A stretch of DNA of 20,357 bases from Pleurobrachia bachei (lineage: Eukaryota; Ctenophora; Tentaculata; Cydippida; Pleurobrachiidae): NCBI GenBank assembly GCA_000695325.1, contig AVPN01001414.1:2628-22984 (forward strand), read 5' to 3'. This document shows, piece after piece, positions 1-6,356 of the stretch (position 1 is the stretch's first letter; every line of letters begins with the position of its first letter). The notes beneath the pieces are model-generated. The model was not told where the DNA came from. It did not search any database and saw nothing but the letters and a program-made list of their open reading frames with translations. The translations under genes were made by a program, and so were the position numbers.

Positions 1-828
1 GACACAACATATTATCCCGAAGATACTACAAAAGAACCAAAGAATAAGAGCGGTCAGATGCGGGCTCAGAGAATTTCTAAAGGAGAGACCATGTACCTCT
101 GTTCTAAACTAAATGTTTCGATTTTCAACCAGGCAACTCTTCTTCCCTCCGATTTGGAATTTCAAGTGCAACTCACAAAAAACTATGATGAAACTATCCT
201 CATGTCCGCTACAACTGACACTTCCAAAGTTAAGCTGGATAGGGTATTCCTTAGATGTACTTACCAGCAACCAAGAGATGATGTAATCAATTTGTTAGAG
301 CAAAAATTGGCAAAAAGAAACGCCATTTATCATGCCGACAAAAAAGTAATGTCAATTCATTCTATAGCAACATCCGCTGTTACAATTGACAACTTATTCA
401 ATGGTAATCTACCCTACTTTTTCTATGTTGGTATCCAAGATCGTTCAGCTTTTGGAAGAAACCGTGATAAGAATCCCTTTTCATTACACATGGTAAAGAG
501 CGTGCAATTATATGTAAAATACTACCCACAAATGTTGAAGATGACAAACCACGATGAGACAAATATGATAGTTGCTCTTGGTGACGCAGTCGGTGGACGA
601 AAAGACAACTTCATAATGCATCATTTTCGTGTTTACCCAGCTTTAGGTTTTGATTTGACACAGGATAAAACACAAAACCAACATGGAATGAACTTGAACA
701 AGAGTGGGAATGTGAGGATTGTGCTTGAGTTACTAAATGAAACCACAACTGACAAGGTTCTCTTTACACTCGCCTACTATGATCGTATCATTGAAGTTGA
801 CAAAAATCGTCAACTCTACGCTATATAA
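1..828 (+). pseudogene. Polinton major capsid protein, 3' part, cut by the window edge
   Basis: The product corresponds to the C-terminal part of the double-jelly-roll major capsid protein. Recognisable family features are the LPxxxxVGxxDRSAFG...KNPFS stretch in the second jelly roll and the closing motif YYDRIIEVDKNR, similar to the ends of other Polinton MCPs. The same region occurs at 4498-5445 and 5747-6331, diverged by a few percent. The 5' part of the gene is outside the window, so I cannot say whether this copy is whole. The stop codon forms part of a TATA box for the protease copy that follows. Confidence 0.8.
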
Positions 829-853
829 GCTATATAACGTAGTTAACCCCAAA

Positions 854-1300
854 ATGAAATCTCTAACAACAAAAACCTTTGATGACATCAAAACAAATCA
901 CTTTAAAGGGGCATTTGCTTATGATGAGGTATTGGATTTACCCGATGGTGACTGGAGTATCATAGTCAACACTTCGCCTTCTAGCAAACCAGGGGATGTA
1001 ACCTAACGACACCACATGTTTCCACCATAGTGTATGAAGTACCTATCCTATGGACGTAAATTGAATCGTAATGAGACTACATTCACACATGAGTTTGTGG
1101 ATACAATGAAGGGTATAGTACAAGGACGTGTGATCTGTAATCATAAGATCCTTCAACAGTTAACTAGCAATGCATGTGGATATTATGCATTATATTTTGT
1201 AGAGAGATTGTCGGTAGAAAGTTTGAGACAGACACTACAACCCTTTTCTGGGAATTTAAAACAGAATGATATGTTTGTTTACAAATATTGTCTTTCATAA
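854..1300 (+). pseudogene. Adenain-like Polinton protease, broken copy
   Basis: This is homologous along its length to the whole protease gene at 6357-6803, starting with the same MKSLTTKTFDDIK and ending with the same YKYCLS. Conserved parts include the QQLTSNACGYYALYFV block that carries the catalytic glutamine and cysteine of the adenovirus-protease/Ulp1-type family. The copy is broken, with about one disturbed stretch. It follows the MCP copy by about 25 bp and converges with the minus-strand accessory genes. Confidence 0.75.
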
Positions 1301-1310
1301 TTCAAGAGTT

Positions 1311-1316
1311 TTTATT
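1311..1316 (-). terminator. AATAAA polyadenylation signal of the accessory gene
   Basis: AATAAA on the minus strand lies a few bases past the stop of the 1321-1617 gene, in the roughly 20-bp gap between it and the convergent protease copy. Confidence 0.45.
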
Positions 1317-1320
1317 CGTC

Positions 1321-1617
1321 TTACCAACCATGTCCACAATCACGCCCGCAATCGCACTCAATATCAGCTGGATCAAAGCTTTTCACACTAATCGGTGAAT
1401 ATTGTTCATAGATAGGAGGGTTAAAATGATGAAACTTAACTTGTAGACATTTTTCCTCTGGTATTTCCCAAGCAAGCATTTTTTGGTTAGCTTCTCTAAC
1501 TCGTGCTATACTCTCCTGTTTTTCAATAAATTCATCTGCTTTTCCACAAAAACATCCACTCTCTGAAAGGGTGTGTAGGAGTAGTTTTCGTGGTTTCGAA
1601 GACCAGCACAGACCCAT
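1321..1617 (-). CDS. Probable acylated, Cys-tailed accessory protein (unknown function)
   Basis: I do not recognise a family. The open frame extends upstream to an ATG at 1716, but that stretch overlaps the preceding gene and lies upstream of the TATA-like box TATTTAAG (1672-1679). I therefore take the first methionine downstream of the box. From there the product begins MGLCWSS, which fits the N-myristoylation consensus (Gly2, Ser6) with a cysteine at position 4 that could be palmitoylated. The middle is charged and probably helical (DEFIEKQESIARVREANQ). The C-terminus is cysteine-rich (CDCGRDCGHG). By inference it is a membrane-attached protein. A second copy is at 8793-9086; the two differ completely over one internal block of about 17 residues. 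The upstream start at 1716 would instead give a hydrophobic N-terminus of about 35 residues. Confidence 0.6.
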   Translation of the reverse strand: MGLCWSSKPRKLLLHTLSESGCFCGKADEFIEKQESIARVREANQKMLAWEIPEEKCLQVKFHHFNPPIYEQYSPISVKSFDPADIECDCGRDCGHGW

Positions 1618-1671
1618 GAAACAAACTAAAAACACACAAATTCCGAAATAAAGGCATTGAAAGAAACATGT

Positions 1672-1679
1672 CTTAAATA
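1672..1679 (-). promoter_or_regulatory. TATA-like box TATTTAAG containing the upstream stop codon
   Basis: The TAA stop of the 146-residue gene (1673-1675) is part of TATTTAAG, 55-62 bp ahead of the MGLCWSS start. The same arrangement is at 9141-9148. Confidence 0.45.
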
Positions 1680-2113
1680 CTACACATTTCACAGCCACAA
1701 ATATCATAATCCTCATCTACTTCAATTTCATCTAATTTAAATACTAGCACACGGATAAATGCTAAGGAAATAACACTTATAGTACGACTAGGTTTAATCA
1801 TTCGAACAATGTCCTTTTGAATAATATCTGCGACAGTCAAAAGGTGAGGGTGTGTACCCAATCCTCGTCGATTATCACCTTCATTTTCCCAGAAATATCC
1901 AATCTCGATCCGAACTGGATTCCCATTGTATCCTCTGTCAATACCAGTGATTATAGGAGCTATTTGATCTGGTAAGGTCACAGGGAAGCGAAAACTATCG
2001 TGTGTTAAGCTATAAGTAGCCTCATAGCTAAGAACGTTTCCGTATGATCTAATGAGGGAGCTAATTTTCCCCCAAACGTCATCATAGAACTCTGCGTTAT
2101 CAATAGCAACCAT
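1673..2113 (-). CDS. Unknown 146-residue accessory protein
   Basis: No family recognised. The protein is mostly polar with an aromatic N-terminal part (AEFYDDVWGKISSLIRSYG), a middle rich in Gly, Asn and Arg, a hydrophobic beta-like stretch near residues 111-126 (TISVISLAFIRVLVFKL) and an acidic, cysteine-bearing tail (DEDYDICGCEMCSI). There is no signal peptide. It lies 33-41 bp downstream of a TATAAAAAG box that contains the stop codon of the preceding gene, which supports this ATG. The copy at 9142-9561 encodes 139 residues and is otherwise very similar. A short 5' piece also occurs at 10614-10672. Conservation of the frame in two diverged copies argues that it is a real gene. Confidence 0.65.
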   Translation of the reverse strand: MVAIDNAEFYDDVWGKISSLIRSYGNVLSYEATYSLTHDSFRFPVTLPDQIAPIITGIDRGYNGNPVRIEIGYFWENEGDNRRGLGTHPHLLTVADIIQKDIVRMIKPSRTISVISLAFIRVLVFKLDEIEVDEDYDICGCEMCSI

Positions 2114-2145
2114 ATTTGGAAATGAGTGTTATATTCATGGAGGGT

Positions 2146-2154
2146 CTTTTTATA
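2146..2154 (-). promoter_or_regulatory. TATA box TATAAAAAG containing the upstream stop codon
   Basis: The TAA stop of the 65-residue gene (2150-2152) sits inside this box, 33-41 bp upstream of the 146-residue gene's ATG. Copies are at 9594-9602 and 10705-10713. Confidence 0.6.
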
Positions 2155-2347
2155 TGGTCGTCCTGCGAATATTTTTGAGTTTTCGCCGAGATGTCCTTTC
2201 CCACTTCAAAGGTTGGGTTTTATGATGAGGTAGCTCAATTACACTGTGCCCCCTGCATCGCTTGAGAATAGTACATTTTGAACAGAATAAACGCGAGCTA
2301 GAATTCGACCCTCCACCAAAATATTCTAACAAAGAATATGTATTCAT
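2150..2347 (-). CDS. Small CCCH zinc-finger-like accessory protein (65 aa)
   Basis: No named family recognised. The arrangement C22-x2-C25-x5-C31-x2-H34 could bind one zinc ion. The C-terminal third is strongly basic (KWERTSRRKLKNIRR), which would suit nucleic acid binding or nuclear localisation; that function is inferred. The protein occurs in three near-identical copies (also 9598-9795 and 10709-10906), with one Ser-to-Gly difference. The start is supported by TATATAAAC at 2382-2390, 35-43 bp upstream. Confidence 0.6.
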   Translation of the reverse strand: MNTYSLLEYFGGGSNSSSRLFCSKCTILKRCRGHSVIELPHHKTQPLKWERTSRRKLKNIRRTTI

Positions 2348-2381
2348 ATTTGAAATTATGAAACCATTTTTTTATTAATTT

Positions 2382-2390
2382 GTTTATATA
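2382..2390 (-). promoter_or_regulatory. TATA box TATATAAAC containing the upstream stop codon
   Basis: The TAA stop of the glycoprotein gene (2384-2386) lies within this box, 35-43 bp upstream of the 65-residue gene's ATG. Copies are at 9830-9838 and 10941-10949. Confidence 0.6.
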
Positions 2391-2929
2391 GTGGTTTCCT
2401 GTCGGGCCACGGTTTGTCGTCCGTTAAGGACTAGGTTGTATTTTGTCATGAAGAATTTCACAAAATCTGGCATTTTACCTCCGGTAATGAGAGTGAAAAT
2501 TACAATCACTGGTAGACAGTAGAGAATAATATTATTCGAAGAGGTATGATTGCATTGATAAACATCCTCTTCTGTGTACTCCAGATAATCACCTCCTTGA
2601 AAATGTGTAACATCACAGTGGATAGATAGTCTGTCAAATGTAAGCTGATGAAGGGTTCCAATATTATGCACGAGTTTCATTGAAGCACCATCGATTGTCT
2701 TTAATGGCCAGTCAAACGTGAATGTACCGTTTTTCACAAACGTGTACAACTGTACATTGTAGCTAGTGTTGTGAATAACAAGCTGTATAAGGTCCTCAGC
2801 TCGATGTAACTCTAAACGTGTTTCATCACTACCGGACAACGAAAGAAAGTGAGTGCAGTTTGGATTCTGAAACTGCATAATGAATGAATTGACAAGAAGC
2901 ACTGATGTAATATAATTTGTTGCAAACAT
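2384..2929 (-). CDS. Small type I membrane glycoprotein (181 aa), unknown family
   Basis: The N-terminus (MFATNYITSVLLVNSFIMQF) resembles a signal peptide. An ectodomain of about 110 residues carries four N-glycosylation sequons (N24-C-T, N54-T-S, N67-G-T, N127-H-T), cysteines at 25, 105 and 126, and alternating beta-like stretches that could form an Ig-like or similar sandwich. A single hydrophobic membrane segment follows at about 133-150 (IILYCLPVIVIFTLITGG), then a basic cytoplasmic tail of about 30 residues. An ATG lies 24 bases upstream at 2953, but it is only about 10 bp from the TATA box (2963-2971), so I prefer the ATG at 2929. Three copies encode the same protein (9832-10377, 10943-11488). 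It could be a virion surface or cell-surface protein; I see no fusion-peptide or heptad-repeat signature of a classical fusogen. Confidence 0.65.
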   Translation of the reverse strand: MFATNYITSVLLVNSFIMQFQNPNCTHFLSLSGSDETRLELHRAEDLIQLVIHNTSYNVQLYTFVKNGTFTFDWPLKTIDGASMKLVHNIGTLHQLTFDRLSIHCDVTHFQGGDYLEYTEEDVYQCNHTSSNNIILYCLPVIVIFTLITGGKMPDFVKFFMTKYNLVLNGRQTVARQETTI

Positions 2930-2962
2930 TTTTAGAAGTAAACTACATATCATTATTTATTT

Positions 2963-2971
2963 GCTTTTATA
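2963..2971 (-). promoter_or_regulatory. TATA box TATAAAAGC of the glycoprotein gene
   Basis: It lies 34-42 bp upstream of the ATG at 2929 and directly follows the T-run that ends the tRNA-like unit (2974-2978). Copies are at 10411-10419 and 11522-11530. Confidence 0.55.
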
Positions 2972-2973
2972 GC

Positions 2974-3080
2974 AAAAAGGGGAGAACAGCCGGGGATGGC
3001 ATCGGTGGGATTCGAACCCACAAATATCCTTACTACACGATAGTCATGCAGTTTCGACGCCTTAAGGGGCCCAGCCATCC
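2974..3080 (-). ncRNA. tRNA-like Pol III transcription unit, copy 1
   Basis: On the minus strand a 7-bp acceptor-like stem GGATGGC/GCCATCC (3074-3080 with 2994-3000) encloses a D-arm-like GCC-CCTTAA-GGC, an anticodon-like stem ACTGCATG/CGTGTAGT around ACTAT (3032-3052) and a perfect T-arm GTGGG-TTCGAAT-CCCAC. The T-arm contains the consensus Pol III B box GGTTCGAATCC (3008-3018). The A-box region (TGGC...TTAAGGCG) is a degenerate Ser/Leu-type match. A TTTTT terminator follows about 16 nt past the 3' stem (2974-2978). It departs from a normal tRNA: four extra bases separate the T-stem from the acceptor strand, and the base before a putative CTA anticodon is not T. I call it tRNA-like, not an assigned tRNA. 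Identical copies lie at 10422-10528 and 11533-11639. Confidence 0.65.
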
Positions 3081-3311
3081 TCCCTTGAATGAACATGCTA
3101 CATTGACCCTTATATTCTTCTAAATGACGGCTCTGCCTTTCTTACTATGTTTTCCTTTGTCTCTATCAGTACCATCTCTCTCGGTTCTTTCCATGAGGTG
3201 ACACGGTAAATCGAAGTCCGACAAATTCTAACAGTCGGACTCCAGTTTATCAGGATCAAGGTCAGACAGTATTGTATAAATAGAGTTATGGGGGGATGAT
3301 TAGATTGAAAA
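3081..3311 (+). promoter_or_regulatory. Penton gene leader: dyad and TATA box
   Basis: A perfect 8-bp dyad, AGTCCGAC (3215-3222) and GTCGGACT (3234-3241), separated by 11 bp, lies 34 bp upstream of the TATA box TATAAATAG (3275-3283). The penton ATG follows at 3312. The dyad could be a protein-binding site or an RNA hairpin; its position upstream of the TATA box favours a DNA site. It is duplicated at 11774-11800, with the TATA box at 11834-11842. The remainder (3081-3214) shows nothing else recognisable. Confidence 0.45.
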
Positions 3312-4091
3312 ATGATAGTTTGTGTTACTAGTCGGGGGCAAAATCCCGCTGATTTCACAGTGAAACTGGAGAATACTAAACACTTTACAAGGAAGTATGA
3401 GATGAGTGTCAAAAGTATTAGTCATGGTCCATCAGCCATGTTTAATGTTACGAAGGAGAGTAACATGTTTTTCGTCGTGGACACCAAGGGGACGTATGGT
3501 CAACACGAAATGTATACCATTTCACCAGGTTACTACAAGAGTGCGGATGATTTGTTGGGTGAAATGAATATTGCTATTCGGAATAAGGCGAAGGAAGATA
3601 AAGCTGCTGGGAGAGTTGCTTGGGCAGAACCACATTTTACCCTGGATCGCCTCACAAACACGTGTCAACTGACATACAGTGTAGATTCCCATCTAGCTTT
3701 TCAACCTCAGCCCGAAAAAAATGATTTGCTGAGGTTCTTTACAATGTTTGATCATGTAACGAAACCCCAAAATCAAATCAATACAAAACTCGATGATTTT
3801 CCAACCCATGATGAACTCGGATTTATTTATTCTACAATTGCACCCGAGGCACCAATATGTGTGACAGATGAAGAAAATGATCGATTTCTTGCATTGTTCC
3901 CCTTTAGACAATCAGCGGGATATAATCATTATGAGTTTTCAAATCCCCTGTACCATGCAATTGGCTTTAGTAGTATACATGAAATTCGAATTCAATTGAT
4001 GAATAATATGAAACAACCTTTGAATTTTCGAAGTAATGTCAAAAGTGATTTCCCTACCGTGATAGTTTTACATTTTCGAGAAGTTTCATGA
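3312..4091 (+). CDS. Polinton minor capsid (penton-type) protein, copy 1
   Basis: This is a 259-residue protein of the Polinton minor capsid family, the single-jelly-roll protein thought to form the capsid vertices. The N-terminus MIVCVTSRG, the FTVKLENTKHF segment, the MSVKSISHGP motif and the SPGYYKSADDLL block are typical; the closing IRIQLMNNMKQPLNF and VIVLHFR match the end of the jelly roll. The same motifs recur in the truncated paralogue at 16552-16953. It is preceded by TATAAATAG at a normal distance and followed by AATAAA at 4127-4132. The protein is identical to that of 11871-12650. Confidence 0.8.
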   Translation: MIVCVTSRGQNPADFTVKLENTKHFTRKYEMSVKSISHGPSAMFNVTKESNMFFVVDTKGTYGQHEMYTISPGYYKSADDLLGEMNIAIRNKAKEDKAAGRVAWAEPHFTLDRLTNTCQLTYSVDSHLAFQPQPEKNDLLRFFTMFDHVTKPQNQINTKLDDFPTHDELGFIYSTIAPEAPICVTDEENDRFLALFPFRQSAGYNHYEFSNPLYHAIGFSSIHEIRIQLMNNMKQPLNFRSNVKSDFPTVIVLHFREVS

Positions 4092-4126
4092 CTCAATATC
4101 TGTTTTAACATAACATAAATACTTAA

Positions 4127-4132
4127 AATAAA
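4127..4132 (+). terminator. AATAAA polyadenylation signal after penton copy 1
   Basis: AATAAA lies 36 bp after the penton stop codon, in the gap before the convergent polymerase 3' end. The equivalent signal for copy 2 is at 12686-12691. Confidence 0.45.
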
Positions 4133-4138
4133 CATTGT

Positions 4139-4312
4139 TTAACTTGTTTTTCTCAATTTATAATGGCCGTAACTAATCATTTCGACACCATCGTTCAATA
4201 TATATTTTTTATCATCAAAAGCTGACAACGCTCGCTTACACACATTCACAGTATATAGACTGTTATTGAGTGTCCTGATAGCTCTACACTTAGCTAAGGA
4301 GGTACCTTTCTC
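4139..4312 (-). pseudogene. Polinton DNA polymerase B, 3'-end stub
   Basis: The stretch is nearly identical to the last ~174 bp of the polymerase gene (12698-12871) and stops abruptly at 4312, where MCP sequence begins. It is a by-product of the duplication or rearrangement that carried the penton block here. Confidence 0.85.
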
Positions 4313-4320
4313 AACGACAT

Positions 4321-5445
4321 ATGTTGGATTCGATTGATGTTTACACAGAAATGAGGGTACTATCGGCTGATGGTACTGACCCTGCTGATAAAGTGAATGT
4401 GTCTACCGCTCCTCACCTTGGTGCTATTTTGACCTCTTTACATCTTCAAAGTAGACCTCCACATAGGGATTGAGTATCATACGATAACTCCTATGCTATG
4501 TTCAAATTTTGGGATGATTGTATACATCATGCACGTGGTGAACAACCATATTTACTCCGAAAAGAGGGGCTGCTACTTGATGATGTAGGTGATAAGACAG
4601 AAAGTGAAAACATAACATATTATCCCGAAGATACCACCAAAGAACCAAAAAATAAGAATGGTCAGATACGAGCTCAGAGAATTGCCAAAGGAGAGACCAT
4701 GTACCTCTGTTCTAAACTAAATGTCTCGATTTTCAACCAGGAAACTCTTCTTCCCTCCGATTTGGAGTTTCAAGTGCAACTCACAAAAAACTATGATGAA
4801 ACTATCCTCATGTCTGCTACAACTGACACTTCCAAAGTTAAACTGGATAGGGTTTTCCTTAGATGTACTTACCAACAACCAAGAGATGATGTGATCAATT
4901 TGTTAGAGCAAAAATTGGCAAAAAGAAACGCCATTTATCATGCTGATAAAAAAGTAATGTCAATTCATTCTATAGCAACATCTGCCGTTACAATTGACAA
5001 CTTGTTCAATGGCACTCTACCCTATTTTTTCTATGTTGGTATCCAAGATCGTTCAGCTTTTGGAAGAAACCGTAACAAGAATCCCTTTTCATTACACATG
5101 GTGAAGAGTGTGCAGTTATATGTAAATGGTGTAGAGTACTATCCACAAATGTTGAAGATGACAGATCACGATGAGACAAATATGATGATTGCTCTTGGTG
5201 ATGCAACCGGTGGGCGGAAAGAGAACTTCATAATGCATCATTTCCGTGTTTACCCAGCTTTAGGTTTTGATTTGACACAGGATAAAACACAAAACCAACA
5301 TGGAATGAACTTGAATAAGAGTGGGAATGTGAGGATTGTGCTTGAGTTGCTAAAAGAAAGCACAACTGACAAAGTTCTTTTTACACTCGCCTACTATGAT
5401 CGCATCATTGAAGTTGACAAAAATCGTCAACTCTACGCTATATAA
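4321..5445 (+). pseudogene. Polinton major capsid protein, second copy (broken)
   Basis: The largest MCP piece in the window. The first part (VYTEMRVLSADGTDPADK) belongs to the N-terminal jelly roll and lacks the true gene start, because the copy begins at the rearrangement junction. From 4498 to the stop the frame is open for 315 residues and covers the end of the first jelly roll and the second one, with the LPYFFYVGIQDRSAFGR and KNPFS family motifs and the final DRIIEVDKNR. The copy is broken, with about one internal break besides the missing start. The stop codon lies in TATATAAG (5439-5446) ahead of a protease fragment. Confidence 0.8.
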
Positions 5446-5470
5446 GCTCTATAATATGGTTAATCCCTAG

Positions 5471-5549
5471 ATGAAATCTCTAACTACAAAAACCTTTGAT
5501 GATATCAAAACAAATCACTTTAAAGGAGCATTTGCTTATGATGAGGTGT
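5471..5549 (+). pseudogene. Adenain-like protease, 5' fragment
   Basis: This matches the first 26 or so codons of the protease gene (MKSLTTKTFDDIKTNHFKG), placed after an MCP copy exactly as at 6357. It ends where the 197-bp filler starts. Confidence 0.8.
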
Positions 5550-5746
5550 CGTTGGCTACATGGAAGCCTGAGTGAGATCGAGGTCGCGCAGCGACCGAGA
5601 TCGATCTCACATACAGGCTTCCGCTCAGTTATTGATTTTAGGGTATACTTGTTCCAAGACCTGGCTGCAAGGAACTACTGAACCGATTTGCATCTGGTTT
5701 GTTGCTCCTGACAGATAATTGTCTCTAGTTTTACGGAAAATACCCG
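5550..5746. repeat. Junction filler with a 61-bp near-perfect hairpin
   Basis: This DNA has no counterpart in the other MCP-protease units. At 5562-5622 three nested inverted-repeat arms form one hairpin: GGAAGCCTG/CAGGCTTCC outside, TGAGATCGA/TCGATCTCA in the middle, and GGTCGC-gca-GCGACC at the tip, with only short asymmetric bulges. The rest (5623-5746) shows no gene or recognisable repeat. Confidence 0.7.
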
Positions 5747-6331
5747 AGATGTACTTACCAACAACCAAGAGATGATGTGATCAATTTGTTAGAGCAAAAA
5801 TTGGCAAAAAGAAACGCCATTTATCATGCTGACAAAAAAGTAATGTCAATTCATTCTATAGCAACATCTGCTGTTACAATTGACAACTTGTTCAATGGTA
5901 ATCTACCCTATTTTTTCTATGTTGGTATCCAAGATCGTTCAGCTTTTGGAAGAAACCGTGACAAGAATCCCTTTTCATTACACATGGTAAAGAGCGTGCA
6001 ATTATATGTAAATGGTGTAGAGTACTACCCACAAATGATGAAGATGACAGATCATGATGAGACAAATATGATGGTTGCTCTTGGTGACGCAACCGGTGGA
6101 CGAAAAGACAACTTCATAATGCATCATTTCCGTGTTTATCCAGCTTTAGGTTTTGATTTGACACAGGATAAAACACAAAACCAACATGGAATGAACTTGA
6201 ACAAGAGTGGGAATGTGAGGATTGTGCTTGAGTTGCTAAAAGAAACCACAACTGACAAGGTTCTCTTTACACTCGCCTATTATGATCGCATCATTGAAGT
6301 TGATAAAAATCGTCAACTCTACGCTATATAA
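5747..6331 (+). pseudogene. Polinton major capsid protein, third copy (3' part)
   Basis: An open stretch covering the second jelly roll of the MCP, starting abruptly at the filler boundary. The encoded residues differ from the other two copies at only a few positions. It ends with the usual VDKNRQLYAI and a TAA that is part of the protease TATA box. It is a truncated copy. Confidence 0.85.
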
Positions 6332-6332
6332 G
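6325..6332 (+). promoter_or_regulatory. TATA box TATATAAG containing the MCP stop codon
   Basis: The MCP stop TAA (6329-6331) lies inside TATATAAG, whose first base is 32 bp before the protease ATG at 6357. The same box occurs at the ends of the other two MCP copies (822-829 and 5439-5446). Confidence 0.6.
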
Positions 6333-6356
6333 CTCTATAATGTGGTTAACCCATAA

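Noticed and set aside
2994-3080. Assignment as a UAG-suppressor tRNA
   Set aside because: A CTA can be placed in the loop, but the preceding base is A instead of T, the stem is too long and the acceptor strand is offset by four bases.
2917-3123. Plus-strand 68-residue open frame with a GGIRTH motif (also at 10365 and 11476)
   Set aside because: GGIRTH is what the T-arm of a tRNA gives when translated on the opposite strand; the frame is a shadow of the tRNA-like unit.
3110-3412. Minus-strand 100-residue open frame (also 11669-11971)
   Set aside because: It runs antisense through the penton promoter and gene start, has no promoter of its own and no recognisable domain.
5006-5206. Antisense frames in MCP copies (also 5892-6092) and in the protease (6477-6659)
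   Set aside because: They are shadows of the sense genes; their similarity to each other follows from the repeated MCP sequence.
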